A stretch of DNA of 64,000 nt from Tetracentron sinense (lineage: Eukaryota; Streptophyta; Magnoliopsida; Trochodendrales; Trochodendraceae): contig CM026551.1 in NCBI GenBank assembly GCA_015143295.1, positions 15,115,827 to 15,179,826 of the forward strand. Reading direction: 5' to 3'. Positions 19,601-25,932 of this stretch are shown piece after piece. A program made the position numbers and the translations under genes. Position 1 is the stretch's first letter, and every line of letters starts with the position of its first letter. The notes under the pieces were generated by a model. That model searched no databases, was not told the origin of the DNA, and worked only from the letters and a program-made list of their open reading frames with translations.

Positions 19601-21967
19601 ATAGCCTAATTTAATTTCAATAGTGAATTCCAGCCACTTTTAATTTTACTTGTTGATTTTTATCTTTTGTTGGTTTATTAACCTCTTAGCCAAATATAGG
19701 CAAAAGGAAGTTGAAGAAAAATTGAAGATTGGTACATCTGTGGGAGAATATGCTGGCCCCTCTCTGAATGAAATAGCACCTTTTGTCATCCCGAGGATCC
19801 ACAAATCTCTGAGCAGGTTCATATATGTCTCACCAGATATAATTGTGAAGGTTCATTTTCTCTTTCTATTCGTTCAATTTTCTGCCTTTATATATTTGGG
19901 CACCCACTGCATCTCATTAAAAGCTTGTTTCATTGCAATTTAAGCTGTAAGAACACTAGCAAATGAAGTTTTAGTGCTCCATAGGAGTTCTTGGATATTA
20001 TCAACATAAGCATCACGTGGTATGAATTTTGAGGTTGAATTTGAGAGTGCAGCTTGGCACAAGATTTCATGCTTTCTCCACCATATGCCATTAACATGGT
20101 GCACTGGAGGCACCAGACCATTTAATTGGTCAGTTACTGGATTGGCCATATCCCCAAATTCAGCCCCACTGGATAACCTCTACACCTTATGAATGGAATT
20201 TTCTTTGACCAGATAATCAGAATGGTTCCAAGTTTCAACTACTGGGTCGTGATAAGCATTATAGCAGGCTGGTTTTGGGCGAGGAGATTTCCTAGGTGTA
20301 TCGTCCTCATTCAGTACATTTCAAACTTCACTAAACCAGCTATTTCTTTTGTTCTTTTGCAGGGAAGAATTGAGGAACTCTTTGGAATTGACTTGAACAA
20401 TTATGCTATTGCAGCTGCTGAGGACTGCACGAAAAAATTGAGCACCTATGTTAATTTTGATGTTTTGGATGCTATTCAGAGATCAGCTTCGAAGCCTTGG
20501 GTGTCTGGGATACCTTATGAGAAAAATGTTTGTACGCCTGTCCTTAGTGTGCTTTTAATTGATGCAAGGAAACTGGAAAACGATCTTGTGGAAGCTGTCC
20601 TATGGTGGAGTAAAGTTCTGAATAGGAATGAAAGGTTTATGTTTTTCTCTCTTATATTGAGGTCTTCTCACCCTTTTTTGTTCTTTTAATTTTGTTAGGC
20701 CTTCTTTTTCTGTTGGTGTTGTTACCAAGCAATATAGTCAAAGTGTCTAGGTGACACCTACGATGGCAGTTCCGTAGGCAACCAAAATTTACCTTTTCTA
20801 TTTAAGTTATATAAGATTTAGTGAGCACCCGCTTGGATCATGTTCTAGGCGATAGGGATCCTGGCTAGGCAAGGCGGTGGCCTATATGCGTTGCCTCGGT
20901 GACATTTTGACTATACTGCTACCAAGTAAGCCCGATCCTAATCAAAAGGTGCAAGTGGGTTTTGAACCCTAGACATGACATTCAAACAGCATGGGTTCCT
21001 TATCAACGTAGACAAGTAGGCATTTTCTTTTATGAAGTGTATCACATACATATTGTGAGCACATACAAGTAGTTATATGCATTTTTTGTATACATCATTA
21101 ACAATATCATGTAAATTTAATGCACACAACTAACTAAATTCAAAATATGTGACAAAGTTCAAACAAATTTTACACAAGAATTTCATTTGGCAAGCATTAA
21201 ATAAAAAGGTCGAAACAATGAAAAGTTAAATGAACTGGTAAATAGAGAAAAAGACGCAAAATTAATCCGCCAACACAAATAATCTAACCTATTTTGACGT
21301 TTTAAAATATTTTAACTCATGATTGATGCAATCTTCTGTTTTCTTAATTATTACTTCTAATATCTCTTAAATATACTACAATTTCTTATTAATTTAATGT
21401 ACTTGTATGTTCCAATTGGGTTGCCTTTTGACCTATGAAATATAAGAAATTCCTGGCTTTTAGAAATATGCTGGGTTTCCTACATATTGAAATAGATATT
21501 GGTTATCTATGCATCTCAAAATGGTGCAGCAGTTGCCACTGTAAATACTTATACACGAATGATCATGATATTTGTAGCTTGGGAGTCAATAGATGAAATC
21601 ATTAAAATGATGCCAAATCCTCCTTCAAAACTGAGAAATTGTTCTGGTTCTATCTACAGATCCAATCTGATCTATATAGTTGTGGTCTCATCTTACTGGC
21701 ATTCACTTTGGGTTCATTTGCAGGAGCAGTCAATCAAATCCAGCAGTTGTTCTAGCACTCTACAACAGATATCTCAAGCTCCCAACATCTTGGATGGTTG
21801 GGGATTCAACCCCATCAAAAACCAACAACGATAGTAGAATTCTTCGTTTCGATGGTTACAAGAATGTCTGCTCTGAGCTCGGCAGTTGGGGCAATCCAGA
21901 ATCAGATCTTGGCAGTCTCTGGAAGAAATATCTTCCCCCATTGGCTGATCGGATATTGGGCAGCTAA
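1613..21967 (+). CDS. GT8-like glycosyltransferase (GT-A fold), 5' end not seen
   Basis: Proposed exons are 1613 (or 1618)-1764, 19484-19593, 19700-19850, 20363-20634 and 21724-21967 (TAA). Every junction is GT-AG and in phase. The product resembles family 8 glycosyltransferases, Golgi or ER enzymes that transfer a sugar from a nucleotide sugar. The first exon has the nucleotide-binding start (EIIHIVSWMDCLDLRVLAVL). The second has VYFHFFIPEG. The third has FIYVSPDIIVK, where most GT8 enzymes have a metal-binding DxD motif (here SPD). The fourth has IEELFGIDLNNYAIAAAEDC and a KPWVS segment, and the last has ALYNRYLKLPTSW and ends in ADRILGS. The start codon and any signal anchor are missing, so upstream exons are expected. 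The altered DxD suggests a divergent or inactive member. The family call is by eye, and the exact subfamily is unknown. Confidence 0.68.
3069..3253. repeat. 23-bp tandem array of ACAACG-N4-CGTTGT palindromes (5' LTR)
   Basis: ACAACG starts at 3069, 3116, 3139, 3162, 3185, 3208 and 3231, with a degenerate unit at 3092. The step is 23 bp, except 24 bp between 3092 and 3116. Most units then have four variable bases and CGTTGT, with arms extended to 7-8 bp in some units (for example GCACAACG / CGTTGTGC at 3067-3086 and 3160-3179). Loop and spacer bases vary while the arms are conserved, which is what a series of dimer-binding sites would look like. Confidence 0.85.
3553..3566 (+). promoter_or_regulatory. 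TATA box of the 5' LTR promoter
   Basis: CCCTATAAAAACCCC lies about 265 bp before the LTR end and just after a large palindrome. The equivalent site in the 3' LTR is at about 14398. Transcription would start roughly 25-35 bp downstream, which sets U3/R near 3585-3595. This is inferred from position only. Confidence 0.6.
3826..3841 (+). promoter_or_regulatory. primer-binding site
   Basis: TGGCGCCGTCTGTGGG starts five bases after the 5' LTR. The leading TGG pairs with a tRNA CCA end, and the sequence is the TGGCGCC type common in Tat/Athila elements. I am not sure which tRNA (Asp or Arg type) is used. Confidence 0.75.
3951..5309 (+). pseudogene. gag of the Tat element, interrupted by stops
   Basis: Gag is read in one frame from about 3951 (first in-frame ATG 3999) through a TGA at 4680-4682 and on to a TAG at 5307-5309, after which the same frame continues. 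The retrotransposon Gag domain spans both sides of the TGA (ITPIFPMYTGKTDPEEHLFD before; NLPPGSISNFSELR and IAAFKNAIPKHSELYKSLAL after), so the TGA breaks a conserved domain. The C-terminal part is basic and Arg/Gln-rich. An upstream ATG at 3880 (MADQSIVFGHEDQ) is in another frame, so either translation starts at 3999 or a small indel has shifted the N terminus. Both internal stops look like single C-to-T-type changes. This copy probably cannot make full Gag. Confidence 0.85.
5310..6299 (+). pseudogene. gag tail and aspartic protease of the Tat element
   Basis: This stretch follows the TAG at 5307 without a frame change. It has a Cys/His segment (EYCHYHKCRGHLTNRC) where Gag zinc knuckles lie, a low-complexity linker, then a retropepsin-like protease with the catalytic motif LVDSGSGAD near 5926-5952 and the later ILGR strand. 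It ends at TAG 6297-6299, followed by CAG TTA. The protease active site looks intact. Expression needs translation past one or two stops. Confidence 0.85.
6297..6305 (+). promoter_or_regulatory. UAG CAG UUA, possible stop-codon readthrough site
   Basis: The stop between protease and polymerase sits in the context TAG-CAG-TTA. This matches the UAG-CAR-YYA motif known to promote leaky termination in several plant RNA viruses. The downstream polymerase stays in the same frame. It could equally be a CAG-to-TAG point mutation, because the next codon is also CAG. Confidence 0.45.
6300..9662 (+). CDS. pol polyprotein: reverse transcriptase, two RNase H regions, integrase
   Basis: A single open frame of about 1,120 codons ends at TAG 9660-9662. 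Reverse transcriptase: MDGYSGYNQI, then the catalytic YIDD at 7026-7037. The first RNase H region (about 7440-7800) lacks its first catalytic Asp (SVSEQALGSVL where DAS is usual), so it is probably a connection domain. The second, intact RNase H follows (VDGSS about 7940, NEAEYEAL about 8050, CDSQLV about 8130, RHADAL about 8273). Integrase has an H2C2 zinc region (HSGG...RCSQC) and the D,D,E core (LDIVGPF, ITDNGK, GLAEAAN). There is no upstream start of its own, so it depends on reading through the stop at 6297. The pol frame itself is undamaged. Confidence 0.93.
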   Translation, partial: QLQVAPVVEKSSETSLCRPSVEPTKAVNLGTEEEPKVLQVGTSLTTEEELELLSFLRQNLDVFAWSHKDMTGIDPSVICHHLNVDPAFPPVKQKPRRLAPAYHDAVNEEIDKLIQFGFIHEVQYPDWIANVVAVPKKSGKVRVCIDFTGVNKACPKDFFPMPRIDRLINATAGHEMLSFMDGYSGYNQILLAEADREKTTFITERGLFCYRVMPFGLKNAGATYQRLMNLMFGSLLGKTVEVYIDDIVVKSRVRGTLVADLTEPFSVLRSFNLKINPEKCTFGVTSGKFLGYLVSQRGIEVNPAQIRALLDMPEPKSKKEIQKLTGRIAALNRFISKSSDRCKPLFELLRKDSIFAWTPECSRAFLALKEYLGSAPILSVPEPGEILYLYLSVSEQALGSVLVRSCDGVEKPVYFISKTFLKAECNYSKLEKVCLALVFSAEKLRPYFHAHSIVVITTYPLKVVLGRPELAGRMSKWAVALSEFDIQYRARSSEKGQAMAGFLSDFPVEEEAEDMVVDLRELPIEVDNGDAVVEGAESSEWSGWLLYVDGSSNFSGSGLGVVLISPENVKVQKMSRLGFTASNNEAEYEALLLGLESARELQISTLRVFCDSQLVVNQVNGVYDCKDDRMKQYATLVRSLCETFTVVEIRHTRRDENRHADALAYLASMVQADEPKAILMEFQEYHSITLQAQREVFFVNPVPSWMTGLVAYLKDGVLPISVKESRRIQSKASRYTLVQGELFRKSFGGPLLKCVHPVDVERILAELHEGICGIHSGGRTIAHRALGQGYFWPYMQADAQKYVKRCSQCQRFARLIHAPAQELSTVSQPWPFARWGLDIVGPFPRAPGNLIFLLVATDYFSRWIEAVPLARIREQEVKKFLWEHIIGRFGIPQSIITDNGKQFSGRLIADFCSELKIKHVFSSPYYPQGNGLAEAANKNILNALRRRLEGSKGRWTTELHNVLWGYRTTPRSPTNETPFSLAYGMEAVIPIEISLPTVRSWHSKKKGGEKDQNAELMAIHLDLLEEKREDASIQMRRYQQRLRKAYNKKVQRRVLQVSDLVLRRVFQNTRELNSGKLGPNWEGPYIVERLGSPGVCYLKDLQGNLIAKSWNIMNLRQFFQ
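9663..10676 (+). other. 3' non-coding region of the Tat element
   Basis: No gene is seen between pol and the end of the antisense gene. Most of 10047-10345 is a degenerate tandem repeat with a unit of about 16-17 bp (core CTCGTAGTGCTT), around 18-20 units, listed separately. Confidence 0.7.
10047..10345. repeat. degenerate tandem repeat, core CTCGTAGTGCTT
   Basis: The phrase GCTCGTAGTGCTTT recurs with variants (CTCGTGGTGCTT, TTCGTAGTGTTC, ATCATAGCACTC) every 15-17 bp. It lies between the pol stop and the 3' end of the antisense gene. Tandem repeats in this position are common in Tat elements. Confidence 0.8.
10677..13018 (-). CDS. antisense gene of the Tat element, PF04195-like, three exons
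   Basis: The gene runs opposite to gag-pol. Proposed exons are 13018 (or earlier)-12532, 12407-11554 and 11471-10677 (TGA). Introns of 124 and 82 nt have clean GT-AG ends (CAG|GTATAC, TGCAG|TT; ACA|GTAAGC, TTGCAG|ATG), and phase is kept, giving at least about 711 residues. The N-terminal exon (LEAGLRFPLHPVLDEVLSTL, LAPGQMHPG) resembles PF04195, the 'putative gypsy type transposon' family. The middle exon is rich in Gln and Pro with basic clusters (PLPKKKRSHSS, YEARKKARADKRLEKES) that look like nuclear-localisation signals. The last exon is a long predicted coiled coil (QELCDRNQNKYTQLRDG onward). No in-frame ATG was found just upstream, so a 5' exon may exist. Its function is unknown; antisense genes of this kind are documented in Tat elements. 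Confidence 0.75.
13019..13764 (-). other. upstream region of the antisense gene, up to the 3' LTR
   Basis: The antisense frame stays open for about 80 codons upstream of 13018 without an in-frame ATG. The 5' end or a leader exon must lie between here and the 3' LTR. The region 13160-13430 is purine-rich on the + strand (pyrimidine-rich on the antisense strand), as in many plant 5' leaders. A short purine tract (AAAGGGGCAAA, 13753-13763) just before the LTR is the likely plus-strand primer site. Confidence 0.45.
13753..13763 (+). promoter_or_regulatory. polypurine tract
   Basis: AAAGGGGCAAA lies immediately 5' of the 3' LTR, the expected position for plus-strand priming. Confidence 0.65.
13765..14663 (+). 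repeat. 3' LTR of the Tat element (899 bp)
   Basis: It matches the 5' LTR except for about 8 substitutions, a 10-bp insertion near 14248 and a 1-bp deletion near 14448. The palindromic 23-bp array is at about 13902-14086 and the TATA box at about 14400. In this copy the unit corresponding to 3185 is a cleaner palindrome (GACAACGTCGTTGTC). Confidence 0.95.
13902..14086. repeat. 23-bp tandem array of ACAACG-N4-CGTTGT palindromes (3' LTR)
   Basis: This is the same array as in the 5' LTR, shifted by 10,833 bp. It lies upstream of the antisense gene on that gene's own strand, so it is placed to act on antisense transcription as well. Confidence 0.83.
15898..16375. mobile_element. hAT-like foldback MITE (478 bp)
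   Basis: The ends TACGGGTATATCC and GGATACACCCCTA form an imperfect terminal inverted repeat. A perfect 8-bp duplication gtttttac flanks it (15890-15897 and 16376-16383). The body consists of GAGCTCGGCTTGA-type stretches in both orientations, with an AT-rich middle. It is the same family as the element at 2744-15128. Confidence 0.8.
16480..16852 (-). mobile_element. hAT-like element of the CAATGTTTAAAA family, 5' part lost
   Basis: Read on the - strand it starts with CAATGTTTTAAAACGTG and continues with GAGGCGTAAG-type stretches that align with the elements at 43218-43731 and 44927-45443. The other end is not recognisable. Confidence 0.55.
17433..17798. mobile_element. hAT-like MITE, CA(G/T)TGTTACAAATC family, copy 1
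   Basis: The terminal inverted repeat is CATTGTTACAAATCT / GATTTGTAACACTG. It is flanked by atgctaaa (17425-17432) and atgctaga (17799-17806), an 8-bp duplication with one mismatch. The interior repeats short phrases such as TTTCTCG and CGAGAAATACC in both orientations. No coding capacity. Confidence 0.75.
17812..18350. repeat. foldback repeat region (GTTCGCCGAAC / GAGCTTGTT phrases)
   Basis: Inverted short phrases fill this stretch, and a terminal CACCCCTA resembles the ends of the foldback elements nearby. I could not define a target duplication, so the limits are approximate. A smaller related piece with GAGTCGAGTCGAG lies at 18990-19125. Confidence 0.45.
20728..20930. repeat. small foldback element in an intron of the GT8-like gene
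   Basis: TATAGTCAAAGTGTC near the left edge pairs with GACATTTTGACTATA near the right edge. Near-identical flanking phrases (TACCAAGCAA and TACCAAGTAA) may be a target duplication. The rest of this intron (20931-21723) is AT-rich with nothing recognised. Confidence 0.45.
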
Positions 21968-22720
21968 ATCAAACTAAAGTTTCAGTTTAAGAAAAGGTTG
22001 GTTTGAGACTCACACACAGTACAGAAACAGAAAGTGACATGGACTCTGTGTTGGGTCTCATTTGCTGCCTACTCTTGGTGGGCCTTCCATCCAATGCACA
22101 ACCATCTGGAGCTCTGCATCAGATCATTGCCCTTCAACTTCTGTGTTCTCTAATGTCTTTGCATCTTGTCTCAGCCCAACCAAACAAGAAAATGTTATAA
22201 TTCAGGCCTCATTTGTCGGGCTGCCATTATACTTCCAGGTAAAAGATCTTTGACGTTCATAGTCAAAAGTGTCGATAGATGTCTCATGCAGACTCTTAGT
22301 CCTCTGTTGTATCATACTGTTTATTCGGTTTCCTCATGGTAATAATTTATTTAAGGAGATCAGTAATTACTTCTTTCTTACTTTGTTTAAAATCATTGCT
22401 ACTCTAAAACGTTAGCAGTGTTACAGTGAATTTGCTTACATGTTAATATTTGCAGCAACTATTATGTTGTTTAGAATCAGCAGATGTCGTTAATTGGATT
22501 TACTGGCTGGTTAGGATGGATGATCTGATCAGGGTTTGTTCTTTTGGGTTGTGGTCAATTCAAGAGTTAAAGCCAACTAACTGGAAGTTAAGCCAAAATT
22601 CAAGAGTCCAGCCAAAATTTCCGCATCAAAGGAACAATGAACTTGAGAACTTTTTAAACATTCAAAGTTTCTCGACTTTCATTGTTTTTGAAAGATCTGC
22701 CAAAAGAACGCAACCTTAAG
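21968..22720 (+). other. 3' untranslated and intergenic region after the GT8-like gene
   Basis: The sequence following the TAA is of moderate complexity and could be a 3' UTR to about 22.3 kb. Short open stretches here show no known domain and I leave them unannotated. Confidence 0.4.
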
Positions 22721-22729
22721 CATTTACAA

Positions 22730-23019
22730 GGCCTTGGATTGTCTCTGGCGAAGCCAGAAAGGGCTTGCCTCGGGGTTCCATAGAATAGGTGACAAGTGGT
22801 GGAGAAGTCAAAATCATGGGGCCCATGATTTTGACTTCTCCATCCATTATAAGACGTGGCGATAAGTGTGTGAAAATAAGGTTGAGAGATATCAAATGGG
22901 GAGAAGTCAAAATAATGGGGAGAAAATGGAATGACTTCTCGTCATTTTTACGCCAACTGTTGCACAATGTATGGAACCCCGAGAGCCCTTTCTGGCTTCG
23001 CCAGAGACAATCCGAGGCC
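22730..23019. mobile_element. Mutator-type MITE, copy 1 (290 bp)
   Basis: Long terminal inverted repeats of about 50 bp begin GGCCTTGGATTGTCTCTGG and end CCAGAGACAATCCGAGGCC. The flanking 9-bp sequences catttacaa (22721-22729) and catttgcaa (23020-23028) differ at one base. A 9-bp duplication with long inverted repeats indicates a Mutator-like element. An inner perfect palindrome lies near 22800-22845 (arms GGAGAAGTCAAAATCATGGG, one central base). Confidence 0.85.
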
Positions 23020-23028
23020 CATTTGCAA

Positions 23029-23473
23029 ACTGCAACTTTAGAATTAGTATACCAGAAAGCCTTCCTCTTTCAAGAGGGCACACCTTTGTCCTCCTTCCTT
23101 CAGGATGGGTAACTTCTATGATTTTTTTTGGGGGGGGGGGCTCTGTGCGTGTGTTTGTGGGATAGTGCATTATTACTTGTCCCTGTTGCCATTCAAAGCA
23201 TACCGGAGGAGGGCAAGAAAGCTTTGCAGCCAAACGAATCAAGAGAAAATCAATAGTCTGATATCTGAATATAAATTGTTGACCCAAACGACCCCTCTAG
23301 GGCTCTAGCTCGATGACTAAGGTCTGTCCTCAATTTTGAGGGTGATTGTAAGAATATCAATTTCTCTTGGGTGATGTAGCAATTGACCCGAGATAAAAGA
23401 GAAAGGATGGGTAATACCGTAATAGCATGTCCTTGTCTTAGGAATGGGATTTAGTCTGGCCCTCCGTCCAGCC
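23029..23473. other. intergenic stretch with a G-run
   Basis: No gene is supported. It contains a run of T followed by about ten G (23120-23140). Confidence 0.4.
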
Positions 23474-23481
23474 CACATGGT

Positions 23482-24243
23482 TAGGGCTGTCAAAAAAGCC
23501 CATGTCGAAGGGTACCCGACCCTGCCCTACCCTCCAAAGCCCTCTGAAGCCTTGCCCTTCCCAGCCCTTGGGCCAGGCAGGGTTCAAAATCTAGAAGCCC
23601 TGCTTCTATAGGGCTGGGCCAGGGCTCCCCTGCCCTTTAAAGCCCTGCCCTTCTCCTTAGTTGCTACACAGTAGCTAAGGTCTATAAACCATAAAAGTAT
23701 AATATATATATATATTATATTTATGAAATTACTCATTTCACCATTTTAAACGGTTTAATAGTAGGGTTAATTGAATAATTTCATATGACCATCATTATAA
23801 AACCCCTCGAGGCCTCAACACTCGTTACGAACCCTAACCCTAATCTCGTATGCGAAATCGCCTCCTCATGCTTATAGGATTTTGATATATAAATTTTGTT
23901 CTATATTGTTTTACTTTGTTTTATTCTATCATGTATGCTTGTCATTGACAACGTAAAAAAAAAAAAACATTGTCATTGCTTTTTTTGTTGCAATGTCGGT
24001 CTCAAGTCCAGATAAAAGAGGAGGGTATCCATTTCCATGTCAGGTTGATAGTCGGTGTAGAAAAAAAATCTCGTTATTTCTTCCGGCCCTTTGGCCCTGC
24101 CCTGGCCCTTGAGGGCAGGGCTAGGGCCCAATCAATCCCAACCCTTGAAGGGCTAGGGCCGGGCTAGGGCCCTACTCTTATAGGGAAGGGCAGGGCTAGG
24201 GTTGACCCCGGCCCTGCCCTGGCCCTACCCTTTGACAACCCTA
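23482..24243. mobile_element. hAT-like foldback element (762 bp)
   Basis: The ends TAGGGCTGTCAAA and TTTGACAACCCTA are inverted repeats. A perfect 8-bp duplication cacatggt flanks it (23474-23481 and 24244-24251). Both subterminal regions are rich in AGGGC / GCCCT phrases that fold back, around an AT-rich middle. No transposase. Confidence 0.85.
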
Positions 24244-24251
24244 CACATGGT

Positions 24252-25932
24252 CCTTTTAACACCCCTGAACAGCTGAACTGAACTGTGGTTAGGATTCCCT
24301 AACTATTAAAAAAAATATCAACTCTAAAGATTAAAAGTTTTTTTTTTGGTAACACACCCACACATACTCTAAGGATTAAAAGTTGTTAACTAGAATTACA
24401 AGAGCAGTTAAATAGGCTTTGTGAGTGCCAGGCCAAATCCGTTCTCGTTGGCTTAGATGTGGTGGAATTCTTCCATTGAATCAGTCTGATGTGAAATAGA
24501 TGCAAGTGTTGTTTGTTATGTAAGTAAAATCTCCACCACGTCTGGACGACAGGGTAATAACATGCACGGGTGAAAGATCCATGAAAAAAAAATAAAAAAA
24601 TCGAAGACACATAACCGGTAGTTATAGAACACATGGGGTCCTACAGAGGACCATGGAGGATCCACCTCTCATTTTGCAACATCGGAAAAATGGTTAAATT
24701 TTCAAGAAGTCTACCGATCAGATGATCAAGATCATCCAACCATCTTGACTTTTGTGCAGGCAGACCCACATGTGATCGATCAAAAGTTGGGTCCCACCTA
24801 CCAATCAAAGATATAAATGGTAGTTGCGTTTGGGAAGAGGGCGGCTTGGTAATTTCCATCTAATTTAAAAGGTAACCGTTGCTAGGTTCGTTAAAGTTTA
24901 CCGGCATTTCAAGTCTTCGGAGACCTCAAAGCTCCTCGACAATGAGAGAAAGAAGAAGATTTAGAAAAATATACAACGCTTTGTTTCTCGAAAACTACGC
25001 TCTTTTTAAAAGGCCTTTGACTGCCGCCCTTGATGGATTCTAAAACTCTTCGGTGTTCTTCCCCAAAATTATTTTACCCATTTTTCCTTCCAGTAATTAT
25101 CTCCATTTCCTCCTGTTTTCACTCCAATTGAGTTGCCGGCGATCCAATAATTTCTCTTTTTGTCCTCAAAGCCGATTTGGGTTGACCCCAGATATTTGAT
25201 TTCTTTTTAATTATATCAGAACTTCGTTAGATTAAGCTTATCTCCAAATTTTCTAATAAAAAATTGACCGAAAAAATAAAACATATGTAGTGCAGCTTAG
25301 ACAAGATGGTTCATAGAATGAGATTGAGGCGCAGTTTGGATTTTGGAATATTCAAATAAAATTGGTAATGGGTTTTATTTTTTCTAATCATTTAATATGT
25401 TTACGCGCTCCAATACAATATCTCTTGTATAAATCAATTTGTGGAGATTTTTATTTGGTTTATTAAATGGTAGAGATGTCGTTAATAAGCCGGATTTTGG
25501 ATATCTCAAAGATGTATAGATGGGTGGTTTCTCTCGGGATACGCATTAAGACGGGTGGAAGGCCTGCTGAATCCATAAAGTCCAAATTTCAGCATTGGAA
25601 GCTTCTATATGTAAGGAGAGAGAGGATGGAGGAAGCTCAAGGACACATAGAATCACAGAGAAGAGAAAAGAGACTGTTTGCAAAAGACAACTTTAAGGAA
25701 TTCTTTTTGGTTGTTGTCTGTTGTTCAATCTCTATATTTCTCTGATGTAAATCCATAGTTTTGTATCTGAAGTCAGGCCCCATAAGTATTTGTTGGAATT
25801 GGGGTTTGAGTTTATGAGAGTCAGTTCAAATTTTGGGATTTGATGAAGATAGAGATAATGATTTGATTTATAGTAGATCTAAGCTTCATCAAATACCCGT
25901 TGGAGAGTACTACCTAAATTGAATTAGTGACA
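24252..25932 (+). other. upstream region of the P4-ATPase gene
   Basis: No other gene is supported here. The stretch 24880-25140 is less AT-rich and pyrimidine-rich in part, and could hold the transcription start and a leader exon. The sequence just before the ATG at 25933 (ATTAG at 25922-25926) could be an acceptor for a leader intron. Confidence 0.35.

Noticed and set aside
20189-20362. Extension of the GT8 exon upstream into an open frame starting at 20189
   Set aside because: A good acceptor at 20361-20362 joins in phase to the previous exon, and the extension has no similarity to the family.
20940-20990. tRNA-like phrase GGGTTTTGAACCC
   Set aside because: No acceptor stem, D-arm or anticodon arm around it.
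22716-23112. Open frames on both strands with a shared EVKIMGPMILTSP phrase
   Set aside because: Product of the central palindrome and inverted repeats of the Mutator-type MITE.
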